A DNA stretch of 64,000 bases from JAAZCI01 sp046462535 (GTDB lineage Bacteria; Pseudomonadota; Gammaproteobacteria; Cardiobacteriales; Wohlfahrtiimonadaceae). Under the pieces are notes generated by a model. That model was not told where the DNA came from. It searched no databases and worked only from the letters and a program-made list of their open reading frames with translations. This document shows positions 35,571 to 43,034 of the stretch, in pieces. The stretch lies in the NCBI GenBank assembly GCA_046462535.1, contig JBKGVF010000007.1, positions 11,275-75,274 on the forward strand, given 5' to 3'. The translations under genes and the position numbers were made by a program. The number at the start of each line of letters is the position of its first letter. The first letter of the stretch is position 1.

Positions 35571-37103
35571 ATGGATATTGTACTCGTTACCTTAAATGCA
35601 CGATATACCCATGCTTCACTAGGATTACGCTATCTAAAAGCAAACCTACATGAGCTTGAAGAGCGTGCAGAGATTGTCGAGTTTACCATTAATCAGAGCA
35701 GAGAAGAGATGTTGGAGTTGCTCTACCATAAACAACCTAAGATAGTCTCTTTTAGCGTTTATATCTGGAATTTTCTGGAGACGACAGCATTAGTTAAAGA
35801 TCTTCGGGAGTTACTTCCAGAGCTCATTATTGCTATTGGTGGTCCAGAAGTCTCTTATGAGTATGAGGATACAGAGATATTTCAGATAGCCGATTATCTA
35901 ATTACAGGTTGGGGTGATGTTAGCTTTTATGAGTTGTGCCACCATCTATTAACGCGTGGTTTTGCCTATCCGCAAAAAGTTATTCCGGGAAAGCAGCCAC
36001 CATTATCGGAGATTAAGCTCCCTTACTACCTCTATAATGAAGAGGATATTAAGAATCGTACCGTTTATGTAGAGGCGTCTCGAGGATGCCCCTTTAAGTG
36101 TGAGTTTTGTCTTTCAAGTTTGGATAAGACTGCATGGCGTTTCCCACTAGAGCCTTTTTTAGAGGCAATGGATGACCTCTACCAGCGGGGATTACGACAG
36201 TTTAAGTTTATCGATCGTACATTTAATCTTAAAAAAGATTTCACCTTAGCAATATTGGAATTCTTCTTGGAGAAGGTTCGCAGTAATCCTAAAGAGGGAA
36301 TTTTCCTCCACTTTGAGCTTGTTCCTGACTTCTTATCTGATGAGTTAAAAGAGAAGATTTTGGAGTTTCCCGATGGAAGTCTTCAGTTTGAGATTGGGAT
36401 TCAAACTCTTAATCCGAAAACTCAGCAGCTGATATCCCGAAGAACTGATCTTGAGCGAGCAAAGAGGAATATCTCGTGGCTATCACATCATACCGATGTA
36501 CATCTACATGTTGATCTTATTGTAGGGTTGCCAGATGAGAATATTGAGAGTTTTGCTGAAGGATTTGATGAATTATGGTCATGGGGGCCTCAAGAGATTC
36601 AGGTGGGCATTTTAAAGCGCTTAAAGGGAGTGCCCATTATTCGCCATAGTAATGAGTTTCAATATAAGTATAGCCAGCAGCAGCCCTACTCTGTGCTCGA
36701 AAATAGAGATATGCCCTACCAGCAGATCATGAAGATGGAACGATTTGCTAAATATTGGGATTTAATTGCTAATTCTGGACGTTTTCGCACGACACTCCCC
36801 TATATTTTAGGTGATTCTCCTTTTAAGAACTTTTCTGAGCTTTGTGATGTGCTCTACCAGCGATTAGGGCGTGCACATAGTATTGCTTTACGCCGTCTTT
36901 TTAAAAAGGTGTATGAATATCTCATCACATCTAAGGTTGCTGATTGCCGAACGATTCAGTTAGCAGTAGGTGAAGATTTTATGCGTAGTGGTCAGAAAGG
37001 GTGGCCCGAATATTTAGGGGAGCGGCCGAAGATGTCGGGAGCTATCCCATCACCGCAGGAGCAGCCGGCATTGCCACAAAGGCAGAGGCAACATCGGAGT
37101 TAA
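35571..37103 (+). CDS. B12-binding-domain radical SAM protein (DUF4080-type)
   Basis: The 510-residue protein has an N-terminal cobalamin-binding-like Rossmann domain (about 1-130, VLVTLNARYTHASLGLRYLK, IAIGGPEVSYE) and a radical SAM core with the cluster motif CPFKCEFC (CxxxCxxC) in EASRGCPFKCEFCLSS. The C-terminal half includes QFEIGIQTLNPKTQQLISR and LHVDLIVGLPDE. The family is widespread but its substrate is unknown to me. A Gln/Pro-rich tail ends the protein. It follows xpt on the same strand. Confidence 0.88.
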   Translation: MDIVLVTLNARYTHASLGLRYLKANLHELEERAEIVEFTINQSREEMLELLYHKQPKIVSFSVYIWNFLETTALVKDLRELLPELIIAIGGPEVSYEYEDTEIFQIADYLITGWGDVSFYELCHHLLTRGFAYPQKVIPGKQPPLSEIKLPYYLYNEEDIKNRTVYVEASRGCPFKCEFCLSSLDKTAWRFPLEPFLEAMDDLYQRGLRQFKFIDRTFNLKKDFTLAILEFFLEKVRSNPKEGIFLHFELVPDFLSDELKEKILEFPDGSLQFEIGIQTLNPKTQQLISRRTDLERAKRNISWLSHHTDVHLHVDLIVGLPDENIESFAEGFDELWSWGPQEIQVGILKRLKGVPIIRHSNEFQYKYSQQQPYSVLENRDMPYQQIMKMERFAKYWDLIANSGRFRTTLPYILGDSPFKNFSELCDVLYQRLGRAHSIALRRLFKKVYEYLITSKVADCRTIQLAVGEDFMRSGQKGWPEYLGERPKMSGAIPSPQEQPALPQRQRQHRS

Positions 37104-37110
37104 TCTCATT

Positions 37111-37953
37111 TTAAGTCAGCAGTGGAGAGATGTTAACCGCATTAGTCTTAATTAACTTCCACTGATACTCGTAAGCAAGTTGCTTTAACTCTTCTGTCTG
37201 CTGTTGGGATAGGTTTTCAGGGCGTAAAAAGAGTGTGGAGCCGGTACCTGTCATTGCAACCTCAATATCAATGAGTTTTAATGCATTTAAATATTTCCCC
37301 ATGAGAGGGTAAGCGTCGATGGTGGTCATTAAACAATCATTAAGAGAGAAGGGGATCTCTTTTAATTGTGCCATTGAGAGTGGGGGGTTCTTGCGAGAGA
37401 GATTAGGTGCGCTAAAGATACGTTCTGTACTTACTTGTAGAGGTGGAATGATTAAGAGGAGTGGCTCCTCCGGTGGAGAGAGCTGAGTAAATTGATCTCC
37501 TCGTCCCTCAGCCCAGGCAGCATGCGCATATAGAAAGATTGGCACATCAGCACCTAAGGTTGCGCCTATGGAGAGGAGTTCCCCCTTCGTAAGTCCTAGG
37601 TGGTACATCTGATTAAGAGCATATAGTGTTGTCGCTGCATTAGAGCTTCCCCCACCAAGGCCCGCTCCCATAGGGATTCTTTTCTCCAGGGTGATCTGAA
37701 CATTTAAGGTGATGTCACACACCTTCTCAATTGCTCTAATTGCGCGAGTAATCAGATTCTGCTCAGATTTAAGTGGTAGTTGCTCAGCATTTAGGTAGGA
37801 GACCCCTCCTTGATCGGTGATGGTAAAGTGGAGAGTGTCGCTTAAAGTTAAGAATTGAAACACTGTCTGTAAGGCGTGATACCCATCAGGCCGTTGATAG
37901 GTAATCCGTAAAAAACGGTTAATCTTTGCTGGGGCTTTAAATCTATAGTGCAT
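37111..37953 (-). CDS. ispE: 4-diphosphocytidyl-2-C-methyl-D-erythritol kinase (IspE)
   Basis: IspE is the GHMP kinase that phosphorylates CDP-methylerythritol in the MEP isoprenoid pathway. Using ATG 37953, the product is 280 residues: FKAPAKINRFLRITYQRPDGYH at the start (Lys and Asp catalytic pair), the ATP loop IPMGAGLGGGSSNAA and a late MTGTGSTLF. The frame extends to a TTG at 37968, but the ATG overlaps the lolB stop (TAATG) and has GGAG 8 bases upstream, so it is preferred. Confidence 0.95.
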   Translation of the reverse strand: MHYRFKAPAKINRFLRITYQRPDGYHALQTVFQFLTLSDTLHFTITDQGGVSYLNAEQLPLKSEQNLITRAIRAIEKVCDITLNVQITLEKRIPMGAGLGGGSSNAATTLYALNQMYHLGLTKGELLSIGATLGADVPIFLYAHAAWAEGRGDQFTQLSPPEEPLLLIIPPLQVSTERIFSAPNLSRKNPPLSMAQLKEIPFSLNDCLMTTIDAYPLMGKYLNALKLIDIEVAMTGTGSTLFLRPENLSQQQTEELKQLAYEYQWKLIKTNAVNISPLLT

Positions 37954-38519
37954 TAGTAGAGTCTCCAACGTTCTAAAGAGAGGCGTAGGCGGGTATTGTC
38001 ACGGGATATTGTCATTCGTTCAGGAAGTGATAGTCCCTGCACTGTTTGCCAACGATCATACTCTACGAGCCAACCATCCTCATAAAAAGAGCGAGGGAGG
38101 TTATCGGCATTATACAAAATCTCTGTCTCACTATTGTTTGGGGAGCCTTTAATCCATGCTAATGTTCCTGACACGGGCCAATCAATCTCTGTTATCTCAT
38201 AAAATAGCTGATCGGGATTAGCGCCAATATAGGTGCGTTCTGCTGAGATTAACTTAGTTTCATGAGGTGCCACCGTTAATTCTGTGCGCCCAATGCCAAG
38301 GGAGCCCTGCATCACTAGATGATAATGTTCTCTCTTAGGTTCCTTTAGGTTGAGGGAGAGTTGCCCATTGAAATCGGGTGATTTTACAGCCGCTCTTCCC
38401 TGCATCTCGAAGGTTGAGACCTCATCAAAGCTTTGGTAGAGAGTGCTCTCTGGAAGAGTTGTGCAGCTGTAGAGAATCAGGATGGGTATTAAATATGCAA
38501 TAAATTTTGTTTTTTTCAT
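37953..38519 (-). CDS. lolB: Outer-membrane lipoprotein receptor LolB
   Basis: LolB receives lipoproteins from LolA and inserts them in the outer membrane. The 188-residue product is itself a lipoprotein, with a lipobox LYSC (Cys19) after a hydrophobic signal. The mature part has the expected half-barrel pattern: FEMQGRAAVKSPDFNGQLSLN, LVMQGSLGIGRTELTV and GWLVEYDRWQ. Translational coupling to ispE (TAATG), and tRNA-Gln and prs nearby, is the standard gammaproteobacterial arrangement. Confidence 0.92.
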   Translation of the reverse strand: MKKTKFIAYLIPILILYSCTTLPESTLYQSFDEVSTFEMQGRAAVKSPDFNGQLSLNLKEPKREHYHLVMQGSLGIGRTELTVAPHETKLISAERTYIGANPDQLFYEITEIDWPVSGTLAWIKGSPNNSETEILYNADNLPRSFYEDGWLVEYDRWQTVQGLSLPERMTISRDNTRLRLSLERWRLY

Positions 38520-38657
38520 GGATTAATAATTTATTTTTGATATATTAAGAAGCGTTGAAATTGTCCAACAGTAAAGAAGAGATTCAGCGCTCATTATTCC
38601 ATAGCCAGCTCTTCTTATAAAGCAAAATAGATTGACTAAAGATAGATCAAAATATTA

Positions 38658-38686
38658 TTGGACAAATGAAACATTATCTCTATAAT
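38658..38686 (+). promoter_or_regulatory. Sigma-70 promoter of tRNA-Gln
   Basis: TTGGAC (38658-38663), 17-base spacer, perfect TATAAT (38681-38686), 15 bases before the tRNA. Confidence 0.8.
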
Positions 38687-38700
38687 AGAGACTTCTCAAT

Positions 38701-38775
38701 TGGGCTGTAGCCAAGCGGTAAGGCAGCGGGTTTTGATCCCGCCATACCTAGGTTCGAATCCTAGCAGCCCAGCCA
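38701..38775 (+). tRNA. tRNA-Gln (TTG)
   Basis: A 75-base cloverleaf: acceptor TGGGCTG/CAGCCCA, anticodon arm GCGGG-TTTTGAT-CCCGC (anticodon TTG), T arm CTAGG-TTCGAAT-CCTAG, discriminator G and encoded CCA. The U1-A72 acceptor start is typical of tRNA-Gln. Confidence 0.95.
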
Positions 38776-38928
38776 TTTTTCTTCGGTATTGCATTATCAT
38801 TAAATCTAAGATTTCAACTTAATGAATACATCAGATTATACTATCCCTCCGCAATACCTATCTTCAGGATTAAATCTTAAATCCAATTTCCATATCTATA
38901 TTACAGTCAGCCAAAAGGAAGCTTTGTA

Positions 38929-39882
38929 ATGAGCAAAGAGCAGATGATGGTGTTTACCGGAAACGCCAATCCCGATCTCGCTAACAAAATTGTTAATCAT
39001 TTAGGATTAAAATTAGGTGATGCAACAGTTGGTCGTTTCTCCGATGGGGAAGTGATGGTCTCAATTAATGAAAATGTGCGTGGTAAAGATGTCTTCTTTG
39101 TTCAGCCCACATGTTTTCCTACGAATGATAATTTAATGGAGTTGCTACTCGCTGCGGATGCGCTTCGCCGTGCTTCTGCACGAAGAATTACAGCGGTCAT
39201 TCCTTACTTTGGTTATTCAAGACAGGATCGTCGGCCTCGCTCTGCTCGAGTGCCTATTTCAGCTAAGATTGTGGCGAATATGATTGCTAGCGTTGGATTT
39301 GATCGTGTATTGACGATCGATCTGCATGCGGATCAGATTCAGGGATTCTTTGAAATTCCAGTCGATAATATTTATGCAACTCCTGTTATGTATCGCGATA
39401 TTATGGAGAGTGATGGGGCCGATGTCACGGTCGTATCTCCCGATGTTGGTGGTGTTCTTCGAGCAAGAGCGGTGGCTAAGCAGTTAAATGGGGCAGACTT
39501 AGTTATTATTGATAAGCGGCGTCCAGCACCTAATGTAGCGGAAGTAATGAATATCATTGGTGAGGTTGAGGGAAGAAATTGTGTTATAGTTGATGATATT
39601 GTTGATACGGCAGGAACCCTTGCGTCTGCTGCTAAAGTATTAAAAGAGCATGGTGCAAAGTCGGTGCGCGCATACTGTACTCACCCTATTTTCTCAGGTA
39701 AGGCAGTGGAAAATATCAGCAATTCAGGGTTAGACGAGATGGTGGTGACTGACACAATTCCCCTTAGTGAAGAGGCCAAACAGTGCAAAAAGATTCGGGT
39801 AATCAGTATTGCGACGGTTATGGCGGATACTATTGAGCGAATTCATGTGGAAGAGTCAGTTAGTACGCTCTTTACAACCTAA
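38929..39882 (+). CDS. prs: Ribose-phosphate pyrophosphokinase (Prs)
   Basis: Prs makes PRPP from ribose-5-phosphate and ATP, feeding nucleotide, histidine and tryptophan synthesis. The 317-residue protein has FTGNANPDLANKI, the flexible loop PYFGYSRQDRRP, DLHADQIQGFF and the PRPP-binding VIVDDIVDTAGTL. The ATG follows AAGGAAG. It lies after tRNA-Gln and before yggX. Confidence 0.97.
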   Translation: MSKEQMMVFTGNANPDLANKIVNHLGLKLGDATVGRFSDGEVMVSINENVRGKDVFFVQPTCFPTNDNLMELLLAADALRRASARRITAVIPYFGYSRQDRRPRSARVPISAKIVANMIASVGFDRVLTIDLHADQIQGFFEIPVDNIYATPVMYRDIMESDGADVTVVSPDVGGVLRARAVAKQLNGADLVIIDKRRPAPNVAEVMNIIGEVEGRNCVIVDDIVDTAGTLASAAKVLKEHGAKSVRAYCTHPIFSGKAVENISNSGLDEMVVTDTIPLSEEAKQCKKIRVISIATVMADTIERIHVEESVSTLFTT

Positions 39883-39918
39883 AGAGAATTCATTTACATT
39901 CGAGTGGGGTAGATAAAT

Positions 39919-40185
39919 ATGGCACGAACCGTTTTTTGTGTGAAGTTGCAGAAAGAGGCTGAAGGGTTAGCTCGACAGACCTATCCCGGAGAATTAGGGA
40001 AGAAGATATTTGACAATGTCTCTAATGAAGCGTGGCAACAGTGGTTACAGACACAAACAATCTTAATTAATGAGTATCGCATCAATCCTATGGATCCTCA
40101 GGCAAGAAAGTTTTTAGAGGAGCAGATGGAGAGCTATTTCTTTGGTGAGGGGGCTGCAATTCCTGATCAATTTACTCCAGCATAA
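39919..40185 (+). CDS. yggX: Iron-trafficking protein YggX
   Basis: YggX is a small protein linked to protection of Fe-S enzymes against oxidation. The 88 residues match the family well: ARTVFCVKLQKEAEGLARQTYPGELGKK, with the conserved Cys7, WQQWLQTQTILINE and FFGEGA near the end. In E. coli it follows mutY; here it follows prs. A strong terminator comes right after it. Confidence 0.95.
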   Translation: MARTVFCVKLQKEAEGLARQTYPGELGKKIFDNVSNEAWQQWLQTQTILINEYRINPMDPQARKFLEEQMESYFFGEGAAIPDQFTPA

Positions 40186-40200
40186 GAGATTTTTTGATAT

Positions 40201-40234
40201 AACCCTTAACTAAAATTTAGTTAAGGGTTTTTTC
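40201..40234 (+). terminator. Rho-independent terminator after yggX
   Basis: A 12-14-bp near-perfect stem (40201-40214 with 40216-40229) with a minimal loop, followed by T run. The following TTGACA promoter element begins at 40235. Confidence 0.88.
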
Positions 40235-40263
40235 TTGACACCATATTAGAATGGGGCTAATCT
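40235..40263 (+). promoter_or_regulatory. Sigma-70 promoter of the leuA leader
   Basis: A perfect TTGACA (40235-40240), 17-base spacer and TAATCT (40258-40263). The expected start near 40270 is almost at the leader ATG (40271), so the leader peptide may be translated from a leaderless transcript. Confidence 0.65.
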
Positions 40264-40270
40264 TTTATTC

Positions 40271-40321
40271 ATGAAGAGAATATTTTATACCTACAGACTA
40301 CTACGACTTATTACGCTGTAA
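40271..40321 (+). CDS. Leucine-rich leader peptide (leu attenuator)
   Basis: A 16-codon frame encodes MKRIFYTYRLLRLITL; four of the last seven residues are Leu (residues 10, 11, 13, 16), with Ile14. Its stop codon lies inside the 5' arm of a terminator hairpin. No good Shine-Dalgarno is seen, but the promoter upstream predicts a start at or just before this ATG. By analogy with leuL, Leu-codon stalling would control read-through into leuA. Short frames occur by chance, but the codon content, position and hairpin together make this convincing. Confidence 0.72.
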   Translation: MKRIFYTYRLLRLITL

Positions 40322-40342
40322 CTGCAACGGTTACAGCTTTTT
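40315..40342 (+). terminator. Attenuator terminator upstream of leuA
   Basis: An 8-bp perfect stem (40315-40322 with 40330-40337), 7-base loop and five T. A ribosome stalled at the Leu codons of the leader (40298-40318) would cover the 5' arm, preventing the hairpin; release at the stop would allow it. Between here and leuA lie 193 bases holding one further small hairpin (CTACTT 40442-40447 with AAGTAG 40457-40462) and otherwise nothing I can name. Confidence 0.75.
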
Positions 40343-40535
40343 GTGATTATATAATTTTAATTGTCGTTTTAACATAGGTATAAAAGTGAGTCCTACAGAT
40401 ATAAGTAACTATATTCATATCCACTATATTGCAGCATTAAACTACTTGCGACAGGTAAGTAGGATATTGTTGTGCGTTAATAATTAATAGTATTGGAGTA
40501 TCTAACGCTCTATTTAATGAAGAGAAGGAAACGCT

Positions 40536-42218
40536 ATGATTAAGAATCCAGAAAGTAAATATATCCCTTTTGAAGTACCGAACTATCAAAATCGCACTTG
40601 GCCGAATAAGGTGATTACTAAAGCACCCCGTTGGCTAAGTTCAGATTTAAGGGATGGAAATCAATCTTTAGTAGAGCCAATGAGTGTTGAGCAGAAAATT
40701 AGAATGTTTGACCTGCTTGTAGAGTGTGGTTTTAAAGAGATTGAGGTTGGTTTTCCTTCAGCATCTGATACTGAATATACCTTTGTTCGTAAGCTGATTG
40801 AGGAGGATCGTATTCCAGAGGATGTAACGATTCAAGTGTTAACTCAGTCACGTCAAGAGTTAATTGAGAAGACCTTTGAGTCGTTAAAAGGGGTACGACG
40901 GGCGATAATCCACAGCTATAATGCAACATCGCCCACATTTAGACGTGTCGTCTTCAATATGTCTAAGGAGGAGGTGAAGAATCTTGCAGTGCAAGGGGCT
41001 ACAATGATTTTGGCAGAATCAAAGAAGTATCCAGAGACAGAGTGGATTTTTGAGTACTCTCCTGAGGTTTTCTGTGATACAGAGCTTCCTTTCTCACTTG
41101 AGGTGTGTGAGGCTGTATTGGAGGTCTATCAGCCAACCCCAGAAAATCCTGTTATTCTTAATCTCCCCGCTACGATTGAAGTTGCTACTCCTAATGTTTA
41201 CGCTGATCAAATAGAGTGGTTTTGTGATCATATTAGCTGCCGTGATTCGGTGATTATTAGTGCACATGTTCATAATGATCGTGGTTGTGCAGTTGCTGCA
41301 ACTGAGCTGGCATTAATGGCTGGTGCTGATCGTGTTGAGGGGTGCCTTTTTGGGCATGGGGAGCGAACAGGAAATGTTGATATCATTACAGTAGCTCTCA
41401 ATATGTATTCACAAGGGATCGATCCGGGACTCGATTTTAGCCGCATGAATGCCATTGTGCGAGAGGTAGAGTATTGTACTGATATCCCTGTTCATCCACG
41501 CCATCCATATGCCGGAGAGTTAGTCTTTACTGCTTTTTCAGGATCACATCAAGATGCTATTCGAAAGGGGTTAGCTGATATGAAGGCCAATCCAGATCAG
41601 CATTGGCGCGTCCCTTATCTTCCTATTGACCCATTTGATTTAGGGCGTTCTTATGAGGCAGTCATTCGTGTGAATAGCCAGTCTGGTAAGGGGGGAGTTG
41701 CGTATCTTTTAGAAGAGGATCACGGAATCGAGATGCCACGACGTCTCCAGATAGAGTTTAGTCGGGTTGCTCAAAGTTTTGCCGATAGTGAAGGAGTTGA
41801 GCTCACCTCTAATCGGATTTATGAGATTTTTGAGAATGAGTATATTATTGAGAATCCTATAGTCGATATTGAGAAGCCTTTTGAGATCAAAGAGGATAGT
41901 GAAGGGAATGCAATTATTGAGGTAGAGTTTATTACTAAAGAGGGGCGTCAGCAGAGTAGTGGTAAAGGGAATGGTCCTATCGCCGCTTTTGTTCACGCTA
42001 TCAATCAATCTTTCAACTTAGATATTGATGTGGTAGATTACAGTGAACACTCAAGAAGTACAGGATCTGCAGCAGAGGCGGTTGCTTATGTAGAGATGCA
42101 GGTGGGAAATCGTACACTCTTTGGTGTTGCATCTCACTCAAATACAACGCGCGCATCAGTTGAATCAGTGCTTTCTGCGCTTAACCGAGCCATTAATAAG
42201 GGTTGGATTACCCTTTAA
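40536..42218 (+). CDS. leuA: 2-isopropylmalate synthase (long LeuA form)
   Basis: LeuA condenses acetyl-CoA with 2-ketoisovalerate, the committed step of leucine synthesis. The 560-residue protein belongs to the longer LeuA class known from actinobacteria and Pseudomonas, with WLSSDLRDGNQSL (metal Asp and Arg), the HVHNDRGCAVAATELALMAGADRVEGCLFGHGER region in two short blocks, and a C-terminal LeuA allosteric domain (about 430-560) that binds leucine. GAAGGAAACGCT precedes ATG. Control by the upstream leader is likely. The ilv/leuBCD genes are not in the window. Confidence 0.94.
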   Translation: MIKNPESKYIPFEVPNYQNRTWPNKVITKAPRWLSSDLRDGNQSLVEPMSVEQKIRMFDLLVECGFKEIEVGFPSASDTEYTFVRKLIEEDRIPEDVTIQVLTQSRQELIEKTFESLKGVRRAIIHSYNATSPTFRRVVFNMSKEEVKNLAVQGATMILAESKKYPETEWIFEYSPEVFCDTELPFSLEVCEAVLEVYQPTPENPVILNLPATIEVATPNVYADQIEWFCDHISCRDSVIISAHVHNDRGCAVAATELALMAGADRVEGCLFGHGERTGNVDIITVALNMYSQGIDPGLDFSRMNAIVREVEYCTDIPVHPRHPYAGELVFTAFSGSHQDAIRKGLADMKANPDQHWRVPYLPIDPFDLGRSYEAVIRVNSQSGKGGVAYLLEEDHGIEMPRRLQIEFSRVAQSFADSEGVELTSNRIYEIFENEYIIENPIVDIEKPFEIKEDSEGNAIIEVEFITKEGRQQSSGKGNGPIAAFVHAINQSFNLDIDVVDYSEHSRSTGSAAEAVAYVEMQVGNRTLFGVASHSNTTRASVESVLSALNRAINKGWITL

Positions 42219-42231
42219 ATAGAGGTTAACT

Positions 42232-42507
42232 ATGAAACGGATAGGATTAATAATATCGACACTCTTCTTACTCATATCGTCGGCATCTGCTGCAGGATAT
42301 AGTAGTGAGTTTAAAGAGGCCTTTAATACGAACTGTGTCCTTGAGCGGACTGAGGCTGAGTGCAGATGCCTTGTAGAGAGCTTAGAGGAGCAGATTGATC
42401 AGGATGATCTAATCACTCTATATGAGAAGGCGGCAGAGAGTGAAGAGCATTTTGAGCAGCTTTATCACAAAGTAGAGCAAGCAAAATCGGCCTGTAATAT
42501 ACAGTAG
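42232..42507 (+). CDS. Small secreted four-cysteine protein 1
   Basis: The 91-residue precursor has a signal peptide ending near residue 20 (SSASA-A). The mature part has four cysteines, C35, C44, C46 and C88, probably forming two disulfides, in a helical acidic domain (FKEAFNTNC...ECRCLVESLEEQI). A second copy lies at 42580. The first gene is 13 bases after leuA and may ride on its transcript. I recognise no named family; the pattern resembles small periplasmic helical proteins of proteobacteria. Confidence 0.7.
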   Translation: MKRIGLIISTLFLLISSASAAGYSSEFKEAFNTNCVLERTEAECRCLVESLEEQIDQDDLITLYEKAAESEEHFEQLYHKVEQAKSACNIQ

Positions 42508-42529
42508 TTTAATTCTCATTGCATAGTTT

Positions 42530-42568
42530 AGAGAGTTAATCATTAGCGGTTAACTCTCTTCTTTTTTT
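42530..42568 (+). terminator. Terminator between the two four-cysteine genes
   Basis: A 10-bp perfect stem (42530-42539 with 42550-42559), 10-base loop and a run of seven T (42562-42568). It lies only 12 bases before the second paralogue. Confidence 0.85.
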
Positions 42569-42579
42569 GGGAGGGTAAT

Positions 42580-42876
42580 ATGGGTAAGAGAGGCATTTTT
42601 ATGCTTATCTCCATTCTATGGATAGGGGGAGTCTTAATAGAAGCGAAAGAGAGTGAGCGTTATAGTGAGGCTATTAGGGATGAGTTTTTAGCAGGATGCG
42701 TGATTACTGAAGAGCTCAATAATTACTGTAACTGTATTATCGATAAGCTTCCTGAGCAGATCTCTGAGGAGCAATTCTCATATTTAGCAGATTCCGCCTA
42801 TCACCAAGAGCAGCAAGATGCTTTAGCAGAGATTATTATTGATGCTGCAGAGGGTTGTTTTGAGCAGTTGCCATAA
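42580..42876 (+). CDS. Small secreted four-cysteine protein 2
   Basis: The 98-residue paralogue of the gene at 42232 has a hydrophobic signal sequence (about 5-21) and cysteines C40, C50, C52 and C93. Cys spacing (C-x9-C-x-C, then 40 residues to the last Cys) almost repeats that of the first copy (C-x8-C-x-C, 41 residues). FLAGCVITEELNNYCNCIIDKLPEQI lines up with FNTNCVLERTEAECRCLVESLEEQI over the shared core. GGGAGGG gives a strong ribosome-binding site. A terminator separates the pair, so the second probably has its own promoter or depends on read-through. Function unknown. Confidence 0.7.
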   Translation: MGKRGIFMLISILWIGGVLIEAKESERYSEAIRDEFLAGCVITEELNNYCNCIIDKLPEQISEEQFSYLADSAYHQEQQDALAEIIIDAAEGCFEQLP

Positions 42877-42960
42877 AACCACTTTAGGCAATAGAGTGGA
42901 AATAGGGTAGAATATCCCTTCCTCTTAAACAGAGTGCAAGCTGTAGGAGAGATGGTATAG

Positions 42961-42997
42961 GGCACACCTATCGATTGGGTTGTGCCTAAAATTTTTT
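42961..42997 (+). promoter_or_regulatory. Hairpin with T run in the metK leader (possible attenuator)
   Basis: A 6-bp outer stem (GGCACA 42961-42966 with TGTGCC 42981-42986) plus an inner stem CCTA/TGGG is followed by TAAAA and six T (42992-42997), 38 bases before the metK start. A TAGAAT -10-like box lies near 42910. The T run is several bases from the stem, so termination would be weak. No known SAM riboswitch class could be recognised by eye. Confidence 0.4.
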
Positions 42998-43034
42998 GAT
43001 AAATATAGAAAATCTATAGAGAAAAGAGAGTAAC

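Noticed and set aside
40386..40487. GTG-started 33-codon frame between the attenuator and leuA, with several Leu codons near its end
   Set aside because: It has no terminator after it and no strong start signals; the earlier peptide with a terminator is the better leader.
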